Below, in pieces: positions 1 through 7,738 of a stretch of DNA of 64,000 nt. The DNA lies in the NCBI GenBank assembly GCA_024235715.1, contig JACKLW010000010.1:1-64000 (forward strand). The letters run 5' to 3'. The DNA comes from Accumulibacter sp. Its GTDB lineage: Bacteria; Pseudomonadota; Gammaproteobacteria; Burkholderiales; Rhodocyclaceae. The position numbers and the translations under genes were made by a program. The stretch's first letter is position 1. Each line of letters starts with the position of its first letter. Under the pieces are notes generated by a model. That model did no database searches, was not told the origin of the DNA, and was given only the letters and a program-made list of their open reading frames with translations.

Positions 1-59
1 CGCCCATAGGCTCGCCTAATGAGCCTGAAATACAGACAACTGCTCCCGAAAAGATGGCC

Positions 60-872
60 ATGAGCGGCATGGAACGTATCTACCAGATCGACCAGATTCT
101 CGGCGCGCACCAATCGGTCACCCGTAAGGAATTGCAGGAGCCTCTCGGCGTCTCCTGAGCGACGCTCAAGCGCGACCTCGCCTGCATGCGCGACCGCCTG
201 AATGCCCCGCTCATTTTCGACCGCGGCCTGGGCGGCTACCGCTTCGAAACGACCGGGCAACGGATCGGTCCGCAATACGAGCTGCCCGGCCTGTGGTTCA
301 CCGCCGAGGAAATCCATGCCCTGCTGACCATGCAGCATCTGCTCTCGAATCTCGACAGCGGCGGCCTGCTCGGGCCGCAGATCCAGCCGCTGCTCGCACG
401 TCTCAGCGGCCTGCTCGCTGCGGCCGACAACCCGGCCGAGGAAGTGCTGCGCCGCATCCGCATCCAGACGGTCGGTGCCCGCGAATTTCACCTCGACCAT
501 TTCCAGGCCGTCGGATCCGCCCTCCTGCGGCGGAAGCGCCTGCTCATCCGCTACCACGCGCGCGGCACCGACGCGGTGAGCGAACGCGAAATCTCTCCCC
601 AACGCCTCAACCACTACCGCGACAACTGGTATCTCGACGCCTGGTGTCATCTGCGCGACGGCTGGCGCGCTTTCGCCGTCGATGCCATCGAACATGCCGA
701 GATCCTCGACAGGCGTGCCATGGACGTTGCCGACAAGCGGCTCGACGAAGTGCTCGGCGCCGGCTACGGCATCTTCTCGGGCGATCAGGTCGCGTGGACG
801 GTCCTGCGCTTCACGGCGGAATTCGAGGTGGCGCTGGCGCGATATCTTCCCCGCGCTCGCGTTCGCCCGTAG
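60..872 (+). pseudogene. Broken HTH/WYL-domain transcriptional regulator
   Basis: From an ATG at 60 the frame reads as the N-terminal helix-turn-helix of a WYL-family regulator (ERIYQIDQIL near the start), then meets an in-frame TGA at 156-158, inside the recognition-helix region just before ATLKRDL. The same frame continues open to 872 with WYL-domain sequence such as the RYHARG stretch and NWYLDAWCH. One base change (for example TGG to TGA) would explain the stop. The 3' end also looks cut short: after LRFTAEF the usual C-terminal segment is missing and the reading ends in ARVRP. WYL proteins bind DNA and sense ligands, often nucleic acids or nucleotides. With a lost HTH junction and a lost C-terminus this copy is probably dead, although re-initiation at ATG 186 could give a 228-aa WYL fragment without the HTH. 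Confidence 0.75.
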
Positions 873-1110
873 CCGACCTCCCGAGACCGGAGGATCAGCA
901 CCAGCCGCTGCTCCCAGAGCCAGGCAGTGGCCGGTTCCTTGATCGACAAAAAAAATCACAGGTCCGAGCTGACCCGGTTTGGCGTTCCCGTCCGTTTGAC
1001 TCTCACGCATCCGCATTCACACGCATCCATCGCCCTGGAATGCGCGAAAGCGTCAAGAGATCGCGCCTCGATGCGCACCGCAACCTGGACCCGGAAACAG
1101 GAGCCTGATC

Positions 1111-2916
1111 ATGAAACATCGCACCCCATCCCCCCTGCTCGCCATCCTGCTGGCAGGCCTGCTCGCCGCCTGCTCACCGACGCAAGAGGACGGCACGCCC
1201 GCCAGGACAGAGTCGCGCAGCGATCAAGCTGCTGCGCTCGCAAAGGCCGCCGGGAACGAAACCCGCCCGACCGCGCAAGCCGCCCCACCTGCCCAGACAG
1301 CGCCGCAGACGCCGCAGACGCCGGCCAGGCCGGCGCCACGACTCGCCGAGGCGACGGCGGCAAACGGTCCGCCCGGCAAGGCGATCGAGAAGAAGGAGGC
1401 GGGAGGCGAAGCAGTTGGTCGGGTGGCAGCCGACAGGATGTCCGTCGCCGTCCTGCCGCAGCCGGCGCCCTATGCGATTGTTCCCGTGCCGCAGGAGGCG
1501 CGAGAGCGCTATACGCAACTCAGCGACAATCCGGTCAGACAGGTCGCCGAAGCGCCGGTGTCCACCTTCAGCATCGACGTCGACACCGGCAGCTACAGCA
1601 ATGTGCGCCGCATGCTCAACGCCGGCAATTTGCCGCCCGCCGATGCCGTGCGCGTAGAGGAACTGATCAACTACTTCCCGTACGACTACGCGCTGCCGAA
1701 GGACGGTCGTCCGTTCGCCGTGCACACCGAGATGGCGCCCGCCCCGTGGAATGCCGAGCGCGTGCTGCTGCGCATCGGCATCAAGGGGCAGGATGTCGCC
1801 AAGCAGGCCCTGCCGCCGGCCAACGTGGTCTTTCTGGTCGACGTCTCCGGCTCGATGAACAGCGCCGACAAGCTGCCGCTGCTCAAATCCTCACTGAAGC
1901 TGCTGGTGAGCGAGATGCGCGCACAGGACCGCATCTCGCTGGTGACTTACGCTTCCGGGACACAGGTGATCCTGCCACCGACCGCGGGCACGGAAAAGGC
2001 CACCATCGATGCCGCGATCGATGCCCTGCAGGCCGGCGGCAGCACGGCCGGCGCCTCCGGCATTCAGCTGGCCTACGCCGCGGCGCAGCAAAGCTTCATC
2101 AAGGGGGGGATCAACCGCATCCTGCTGGCCACCGATGGCGATTTCAACGTCGGCATCGCCGACACGCGCCAGCTCAAGAGCCTGATCGAAGAGAAGCGCA
2201 AGTCGGGCATCTCGCTGTCGACCCTCGGCTTCGGCACCGGCAACTACAACGAAGCGATGATGGAGCAGATCGCCGATGTCGGCGACGGCGCCTATTCCTA
2301 CATCGACAGCCTGATGGAAGGCCACAAGGTACTGGTAAACGAGATGACTTCCACCCTGGCGACCATCGCCCGCGACGTCAAGGTGCAGATCGAATTCAAC
2401 CCGGCGGTGGTCAGGGAGTATCGCCAGATCGGCTACGAGAACCGCCAGCTGGCGCGCGAGGATTTCAACAACGATCGGGTCGATGCTGGCGATATCGGCG
2501 CCGGCCACACCGTCACCGCGCTCTACGAGCTGACCCTGGCCGGCAGCAAGAGCAGCGTGGACCCACTGCGCTATGCACCGAAAAGCGGCGCCGACGGCCC
2601 CCTGGCCAACGAGATCGGCTATCTCAAGCTGCGCTACAAGCAGCCCGCAGCGAGCGACAGCCAACTGATCGCCTTCACGCTGCAACGCGAGGCGATCAAA
2701 CCGCTCGCCGCGACCAGCAGCGAATTCCGCTTCGCCACCGCCGTCGCCGCCTACGGCCAGATCCTGCGCGGCGGCAAATACACCGGCAACTGGACCTACG
2801 ATGACGTCCGCAAGCTGGCAGCGGCCAGCACCGGCAACGACAGGTTTGGCTACCGCGGCGAGTTCCTGCGCCTGCTCGATCTGGCGGCAGCCCTGGGGAC
2901 CAGGCCTGGGCGCTGA
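1111..2916 (+). CDS. von Willebrand factor A lipoprotein, YfbK-like
   Basis: A 601-aa predicted lipoprotein. Residues 1-21 form a signal peptide ending in the lipobox LLAAC (Cys21), followed by a long Ala/Pro/Gln-rich linker to about residue 140. A von Willebrand A domain follows, with a complete MIDAS metal site (DVSGS at residues 244-248). The order matches the YfbK family: an N-terminal von Willebrand-associated segment (VSTFSIDVDTGSYSN), the VWA domain, then a C-terminal DUF3520-like region ending in RFGYRGEFLRLLDLA. The start is supported by ACAGGAGCC upstream of the ATG. Such proteins are envelope-anchored and thought to make metal-dependent protein contacts; the ligand is unknown. It is followed after 109 bp by an ECF sigma factor and a TM protein, an arrangement that suggests an envelope-signalling module (inference). 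Confidence 0.88.
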   Translation: MKHRTPSPLLAILLAGLLAACSPTQEDGTPARTESRSDQAAALAKAAGNETRPTAQAAPPAQTAPQTPQTPARPAPRLAEATAANGPPGKAIEKKEAGGEAVGRVAADRMSVAVLPQPAPYAIVPVPQEARERYTQLSDNPVRQVAEAPVSTFSIDVDTGSYSNVRRMLNAGNLPPADAVRVEELINYFPYDYALPKDGRPFAVHTEMAPAPWNAERVLLRIGIKGQDVAKQALPPANVVFLVDVSGSMNSADKLPLLKSSLKLLVSEMRAQDRISLVTYASGTQVILPPTAGTEKATIDAAIDALQAGGSTAGASGIQLAYAAAQQSFIKGGINRILLATDGDFNVGIADTRQLKSLIEEKRKSGISLSTLGFGTGNYNEAMMEQIADVGDGAYSYIDSLMEGHKVLVNEMTSTLATIARDVKVQIEFNPAVVREYRQIGYENRQLAREDFNNDRVDAGDIGAGHTVTALYELTLAGSKSSVDPLRYAPKSGADGPLANEIGYLKLRYKQPAASDSQLIAFTLQREAIKPLAATSSEFRFATAVAAYGQILRGGKYTGNWTYDDVRKLAAASTGNDRFGYRGEFLRLLDLAAALGTRPGR

Positions 2917-3025
2917 CCCCGGGCCCGCTCCACAGCCCGCTCCAAGCCCCCTGCCGTCACCTTTTGCGCAAGCGGGAGGCGATGGCAAGCACCCCGGGCG
3001 GGGCGGCCAGTCTATACTGCGCGCC

Positions 3026-3598
3026 ATGGAGACCGCCGCCGAACTTGCCGCCCTGCCTGACGAAGACCTGATGCTGCTGGTCGCCAACGGTCTCGTCGAA
3101 AAACCGGCCACCGAGCTCTTCCGCCGCCACAACCGGGCGCTGTTCAACTTCATCGCCTGGCAGTGCCAGGGCAACACCGCCCAGGCCGAAGACATCGCCC
3201 AGCGCACCTGGGAGAAGCTCATGACGCGTTGTGCCGACTACAGACCACAGGCTGCCTTCCGCACCTTTCTGTTCCAGATTGCCCGCAACCTGTGGCTAGA
3301 CCTGCGCCGTTCTGCGGCCGAGAGCCGGCACGCCGAGCTCGACGAAACCCGGCCCGAAACGCCCAGCGAGGATCTTGCGCCGGAAGCCGAACTCGCCCTG
3401 CGCCAGAACCTCGACCAGGTCCGCCAGGCCCTGCTCGCCCTGCCCGCGAACCAGCGCGAAGTGGTGGTCCTGCGCTTTTTCAGCGAAATGAGCCTGGAAG
3501 AAATCGCCCACACCGTCGGCGAAGGTTTCGAAACGGTCAAGAGCCGCCTGCGCTACGCCTTCGCGCGCCTGCGCCGCGAACTGGAGGCACGGGCGTGA
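3026..3598 (+). CDS. ECF-type RNA polymerase sigma factor
   Basis: A 190-aa protein with the two-domain layout of an ECF sigma factor. Region 2 covers about residues 25-95 (RRHNRALFNFIAW, AEDIAQRTWEKL, FRTFLFQIARNLWLD) and region 4 about residues 125-185 (ALPANQREVVVLRFF, LEEIAHTVG, ETVKSRLRYAFARLR). The ATG at 3026 gives the normal family length; the frame is open further upstream but without sigma homology. A TATACT hexamer at 3013-3018 lies just before the ATG, so a leaderless or very short-leader transcript is possible, and no clear Shine-Dalgarno is visible. The stop codon overlaps the GTG start of the next gene, so sigma factor and partner are translationally coupled. Target promoters cannot be read from the sequence. 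Confidence 0.9.
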   Translation: METAAELAALPDEDLMLLVANGLVEKPATELFRRHNRALFNFIAWQCQGNTAQAEDIAQRTWEKLMTRCADYRPQAAFRTFLFQIARNLWLDLRRSAAESRHAELDETRPETPSEDLAPEAELALRQNLDQVRQALLALPANQREVVVLRFFSEMSLEEIAHTVGEGFETVKSRLRYAFARLRRELEARA

Positions 3599-5109
3599 GC
3601 CAGGCCTTCGACAGGTTCCTGCGCGGGGAGGACCGCCTGGCCCGCCTGCTGTGCGCCCTGCCCGCCCATACACCCTCGGCCGAGTTCGAGGCGGCTTTTG
3701 CGCGGGCCGCACGGGCAGCACAGGCGCAACGAGATGCCATTCGGACTGAAACTGCTCCCGGGCAAGCCGCCGCGTCGGGCCCGGCCACGCTGGACGGCAC
3801 GCGTCTCGACGCAATTCCCTCCGCATTCGAACCACCCGCGAGCCTGGAAACCAGCTTCCTGAAGATGGCCGCCAGCATTGAATCTGCCCAGGCCCCCCGG
3901 CGCGATGCAATCCTCAACGGCATCGCCCACGGAGACAGCCCGCAGGCCATGCTCGGCGCCGCGATCGCGCCCGGCACGGAAGAATGGCTGCGCGCACAGG
4001 CCCCTGCCGCGGCGCAGACCCAGCCTGGCGCTCCCTCCTCCGCTGCCCGGAAACGCACCTTCCTCGGCTTCCGCTGGTTCGACCTGCGTCTGGCCGCGGT
4101 GGCCTGCGTGCTCGCAGTCATCGGTATACAGCTCGCACTCATGCACGACCCCGACCCGCAGCAGCTTGCGGTGCAGGAGGTTTTCGAGAAGGCCGTGGCG
4201 CCGCGCGATTCGTCGAACGAAGCGGACCCGGCCCGAGATGGCAGGGGCCCACTCGCCGACGCGCAACTCGCGCTCGCCCAGACCGATACGGGCATGCCGC
4301 AAGGCCGGCAGGACAGGCTGGCCGCAGCAGAGCGAGCGGCGGCACCCGCCCCGCTCAAGAAGAGCCAGGCGAGCGCAACAGCCCCGCAGGCGCTCCGTGC
4401 CGACGGCCCGAAACCGGCAAGTCCCTCACCCCCACCACCCGCACCCCCGGGGGGTAAGACAGCCCCCGCCGAAGCGATCGGGGCACCCGCTCGCCTGCCC
4501 GCCGGCAACGCTGCCATGCCGCCCACTCTCGCCGGCAGCATGGCTGACGAAGCACGTGCAGACGCACCTCGCGCGCAGCCTGCACCGCCCGCCGCAGCCA
4601 GGATCGCCGTACAGGCAGGCCGCCCGCAGGAGACGCTGGCTGCAAGCGGATTTCCCGGCAGCCGGAAGGAAGAAGCCTCTGCACGCGAACGCCCCGTCGG
4701 CCAGATCGCCGCGCAGGAAGCCAAACAGCTGGCGCGTGCAACGCCAGCCGAGCAGTCCGCCGCCACGCCGCCAGGCATGGCGCGCCCGACAACGCTGGCC
4801 GCTGCGCCGAGCATGGCCGCACACCCTGCGCCGGCAAGCCGCCAGCAGGCGAGCGATACCGGCATCAGCGCGACGCTCGCCGACGACCCGGCACGCATCG
4901 CTATCCTGCTGCCGGCCCGCCCGGCGGGCGCGCTGTGGACCGTCTTCAGCAGCCAGCCCCGCCAGCCCGAACTCGATCGCTGGCTTGAAGCCCTGCGCCA
5001 GCACATGCCGGCAAGCAGCCGCCCGGCGCGTTTCGAGCTGATCAGGGATGAAGGCGGCAGCGGCGCGGAGCGTCTGCGCATCGTGCCGCCGCCGTCCGAG
5101 ACACCATGA
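3595..5109 (+). CDS. Single-pass membrane protein, putative anti-sigma factor
   Basis: A 504-aa protein starting at a GTG that overlaps the sigma-factor stop (GTGA). Residues 1 to about 160 are predicted cytoplasmic and Ala-rich. One hydrophobic segment lies near residues 164-184 (LRLAAVACVLAVIGIQLAL). A long Ala/Pro-rich low-complexity region follows, and a short ordered C-terminus near residues 420-504 contains the WTVFSSQPRQPELDRWL stretch. No recognised family was assigned. Its position and coupling to an ECF sigma factor, together with the one-TM topology, suggest a membrane anti-sigma protein with its C-terminal part in the periplasm. The cytoplasmic part has no visible zinc-binding HxxxCxxC motif, so it is not a standard ZAS anti-sigma factor. 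Confidence 0.7.
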   Translation: MSQAFDRFLRGEDRLARLLCALPAHTPSAEFEAAFARAARAAQAQRDAIRTETAPGQAAASGPATLDGTRLDAIPSAFEPPASLETSFLKMAASIESAQAPRRDAILNGIAHGDSPQAMLGAAIAPGTEEWLRAQAPAAAQTQPGAPSSAARKRTFLGFRWFDLRLAAVACVLAVIGIQLALMHDPDPQQLAVQEVFEKAVAPRDSSNEADPARDGRGPLADAQLALAQTDTGMPQGRQDRLAAAERAAAPAPLKKSQASATAPQALRADGPKPASPSPPPPAPPGGKTAPAEAIGAPARLPAGNAAMPPTLAGSMADEARADAPRAQPAPPAAARIAVQAGRPQETLAASGFPGSRKEEASARERPVGQIAAQEAKQLARATPAEQSAATPPGMARPTTLAAAPSMAAHPAPASRQQASDTGISATLADDPARIAILLPARPAGALWTVFSSQPRQPELDRWLEALRQHMPASSRPARFELIRDEGGSGAERLRIVPPPSETP

Positions 5110-5246
5110 CTTCCCGCACGGCAGCAGCCGAGCGGCCTGCGTCGCGATCTGGCTTCCTGTGGTTTGGTGGTTTGTTCCTGGCCGGTAGCGCTGCCGTCCA
5201 CGTCGCCGCGCTCGGCGCGAGCCCAGGACGACGCCTGGGCTGACTT

Positions 5247-5492
5247 TCAGGCGAGGCCAGACAGTGCGATCTTGAGGCGCGCGACGCCAGCACCAACGCT
5301 GGTCGCCAATCTGACCGCCTCGGGATGTTCGGCCGGTCTCTCCGTCGCCCACTCGCAGAAAGAAGCCATCAGCGCCGCCCTTTCGATCGAGAATCTGGAC
5401 GACGCCAGACCAGACTCGATGATCGGAATCAGGGCCGCGGCAGCCCTGAGGCGGTTGATCTCCCTTGTTGAAGGCGGAATCGGCTTGGCCAT
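5247..5492 (-). CDS. Small hypothetical protein, 81 aa
   Basis: From ATG 5492 this reads MAKPIPPSTREINRL and continues as an Ala/Glu/Arg-rich, probably all-helical protein with no signal peptide, membrane segment or Cys pair. The frame is open further to 5564 (105 aa), but that extension crosses a 15-bp palindrome at 5541-5555 and looks less protein-like. It lies 107 bp downstream of the LRR-TIR gene on the same strand and could be the last member of that operon or an independent gene. I do not recognise the family. It converges with the putative anti-sigma gene ending at 5109. Confidence 0.5.
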   Translation of the reverse strand: MAKPIPPSTREINRLRAAAALIPIIESGLASSRFSIERAALMASFCEWATERPAEHPEAVRLATSVGAGVARLKIALSGLA

Positions 5493-5540
5493 GGCGTGAT
5501 TCTGGCAAAGTTGTGAGAGAACACAGAGGGCATATTTCAC

Positions 5541-5555
5541 ACTGCCCTGGGCAGT
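5541..5555. repeat. 15-bp perfect palindrome upstream of the small ORF
   Basis: ACTGCCCTGGGCAGT is a 7-bp inverted repeat around a single central T, placed 49 bp upstream of the ATG at 5492. It could be an operator for a dimeric repressor or a short hairpin. No T-run follows on either strand, so it is a poor terminator. Its function is unknown. Confidence 0.4.
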
Positions 5556-5573
5556 CTCGCACACGCGACGCCA

Positions 5574-5603
5574 GTAGTCGGCCCTGGTGGATCCCGCGAC
5601 TAC
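5574..5603 (-). terminator. Inverted repeat at the 3' end of the LRR-TIR gene
   Basis: GTAGTCG at 5574-5580 is complementary to CGACTAC at 5597-5603, with a 16-nt loop that is GC-rich. The repeat covers the TAG stop of the LRR-TIR gene (5600-5602). It could act as a weak Rho-independent terminator or an mRNA end-protecting hairpin, but it has no U-tract. Confidence 0.3.
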
Positions 5604-7738
5604 GGGTGGATTCCAGATCCCTTCGGTGCGGTGGCAGCGACGGCGATCTGGGCCAGCAAGGCGTCGTTGAAGTGCAAGGCGCTGAGGTTCTTCGGCGGCG
5701 GCGGGATTGGCGGACCCTCGATGGGTACGGGCTGGATCGCCGGTGGGCTGTCATCGTCGCCGTGCTTGCGCGCCAGCGCGTATTCGATTTCCCTGCCGAC
5801 CCATTCCGAATCCGCCGCCGCCTGTGACCAGAACAGCAGGAAGACGTCGCAGTTGTCTATCTCCCGGTACAACTCCTTTTCCCAGCGCTCGCCGGGCTCG
5901 AGATCGAGAATGTCCTGGAATACCGACAAGCCGGCGATGCGGAAGGCCTGCACGCGCCGCAGCACTTCGCCGCGATCCTTCGACGAATACGAGACGAAGG
6001 CGCGCCGATAGGTGCGGGCGTCGATCTCGCAGGCGTGGGCATCCGGGCCGGAGGCGCCCGCTTCGAGCAGCGCGACCTGGAATCTCAGCGTGCTCTTCGG
6101 CATGCCGGCGACCGCGATGCGCAGCGATCCGACCAGCTTCTCGCCCTGAACGTCGGCCGGAACACCGACTTCGAACTGGGCGACGGTCTGGCGGCCGCGC
6201 CAGGTGAGCACGGCGTCGGCTTCTGCGATCCTTAGCCCCGGCATCTCGAGATGCAGATCGACGCGGGTTCCGCGGGGCAGGTCGAGGGGCAGCGAGAACC
6301 TGCCGCGCAGCCGTGCGGCTTCGTCGGCCTGACGCGCTTCGGCTTCGACCGCGGCGATCTCGTCGGGCGGATAGAGGAAGGCCTGGACCAAGAACACGCT
6401 GCTGCGGGCGACGGCCGGTGGGCAGAAGACGGCCGTATCCACCGCTTCGGCGTCGGGCGGCGGCGGGGGCGCGCCCGGCGCCCGAGCGGAGCTGCGATCG
6501 GCGACCGGCAGGGATGGCGCCGGCGGCTCGGCCCGCAGGCCCTTGCGGCTGTCACCCCGAGACTTTCTCTCGTCGTCTCTGGCATCGGAGGGCCTTTCAA
6601 AATGGCGTGTTCCGGTGATGGCGCCGCCGCCGCGCGTCGTGGTGAGTTCGTCTGCGGCGTCGCTTTCGCCGCCGTCGCGTTCCTCGACCAGGACGCCGGC
6701 GTGGCCGACGGCGAGGTCGCCCGCGGTGAGCAGCGCCACGCCGGGCACCTCGTCCAGCGTGCGCTGGGCAAATTCGCAGTTGGCGGCAACCGTTCCCGCC
6801 TCGCTCGTCGGCTCGAATTGCAGAAAGCCGCCGCCGGCCGGCGCGACCAGCGCGACGGCCGCCTTGCGACTGAGCCGGTGCAGGTCGAGGCGGGTGCCGT
6901 CGTAGAGTTTGAGACCGACCGGTGCACCGGCGAAGCCCTTGTAGTAGATATCGATAGAACGTTCGAGCGCTGGCCTGCCGCCCAGGTCGAGGGCAAATTC
7001 GAAGCGCTGCAGCGGCGCGTCGAAGTAGCGCTTGTCGGTTTCGAAGCCACCGCTGACCAGATCGCGCAGCCGCGGCCGCGGTGGCAGCTCGGGCCTGGAG
7101 GCAGCGAGGGGGTTACCGCGCTCGGAGAACATCGGCAGGGCGCGGAGCACCTCGGGGATACTCGTGATGCGGTTGTCGTCGAGCCGGAGTCTGCTGATGG
7201 CGAGGAGCGCGGTCAGCGCGTCGACCTTGCTCAGGCGATTGCTGGAGAGGTCGAGTTCGCGCAGCGCCGGCAGGCGTCCGTCCAGCGGCGGCAACTGGCT
7301 GAGCAGATTGTGGGCGAGATCGAGCCGCTGCAGTTCGGGCAACCCGAGCAGTACCTCGGGCCATTCGGCGAACTGGTTGTCGAAGAGGTCCAGATGCCGG
7401 AGGTGAAGGCAGGTGGCCAGTTCGGCGGGCAGCGAGGCGAGGCGGTTTTCCGACAGGTCCAGGCGGCGCAAGTGGGCGAGCCGCCCGACGCCGCGGTCGA
7501 GACTGGCCAGGCGGTTGCTGCCGAGGTCCAGCCATTCGAGTCCGGCCTGTTCCCATATCTCTGGCGGCAGGGAGCGGAGCCGATTGCCGCTGAGATCCAG
7601 TCCGCGCAGGTCGTCGAGTCCGCCGGGCCAGGGCGGCAGTTCCTTGAGGCCGAGTCCGTGCAGGTCCAGGGTGTCGGCACCGCTGCGCAGCGCTTCGGCC
7701 ATCGTTTCCCTGGCGCGATCGATCGATGTGGTGCTCAT
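5600..7738 (-). CDS. Leucine-rich-repeat protein with C-terminal TIR domain
   Basis: A 712-aa cytoplasmic-looking protein with no signal peptide. Residues about 20-205 are eight or so bacterial leucine-rich repeats (repeating LxxLDLSxNxLxxLP; for example LRGLDLSGNRLRSLP). Residues about 240-350 are an unassigned globular region. Residues about 360-440 are a disordered Pro/Asp/Arg linker. Residues about 445-556 form an unassigned beta-rich domain (VFLVQAFLYPPDE, GRFSLPLDLPRGTRVDLHL). Residues about 577-695 are a TIR domain: RRAFVSYSSKD in the first strand, a GLSVFQDILDLEPGERW loop, DVFLLFWSQAA, SEWVGREIEYAL, and a C-terminal LSALHFND. The Glu in GREIEYAL is a candidate catalytic residue if it is an NADase, but this TIR subtype may instead be a scaffold. 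Its ATG overlaps the stop of the upstream ankyrin gene (ATGA), so the two are coupled. A defence or signalling role is inference. Confidence 0.88.
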   Translation of the reverse strand: MSTTSIDRARETMAEALRSGADTLDLHGLGLKELPPWPGGLDDLRGLDLSGNRLRSLPPEIWEQAGLEWLDLGSNRLASLDRGVGRLAHLRRLDLSENRLASLPAELATCLHLRHLDLFDNQFAEWPEVLLGLPELQRLDLAHNLLSQLPPLDGRLPALRELDLSSNRLSKVDALTALLAISRLRLDDNRITSIPEVLRALPMFSERGNPLAASRPELPPRPRLRDLVSGGFETDKRYFDAPLQRFEFALDLGGRPALERSIDIYYKGFAGAPVGLKLYDGTRLDLHRLSRKAAVALVAPAGGGFLQFEPTSEAGTVAANCEFAQRTLDEVPGVALLTAGDLAVGHAGVLVEERDGGESDAADELTTTRGGGAITGTRHFERPSDARDDERKSRGDSRKGLRAEPPAPSLPVADRSSARAPGAPPPPPDAEAVDTAVFCPPAVARSSVFLVQAFLYPPDEIAAVEAEARQADEAARLRGRFSLPLDLPRGTRVDLHLEMPGLRIAEADAVLTWRGRQTVAQFEVGVPADVQGEKLVGSLRIAVAGMPKSTLRFQVALLEAGASGPDAHACEIDARTYRRAFVSYSSKDRGEVLRRVQAFRIAGLSVFQDILDLEPGERWEKELYREIDNCDVFLLFWSQAAADSEWVGREIEYALARKHGDDDSPPAIQPVPIEGPPIPPPPKNLSALHFNDALLAQIAVAATAPKGSGIHP

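Noticed and set aside
156-158. In-frame TGA read as selenocysteine
   Set aside because: WYL/HTH regulators are not selenoproteins, no SECIS-like hairpin was seen after it, and the downstream C-terminus is also damaged.
927-2804. Arg/Pro-rich plus-strand frame overlapping the VWA gene
   Set aside because: It lies out of frame with the VWA lipoprotein, which has signal peptide and MIDAS motif; no independent support.
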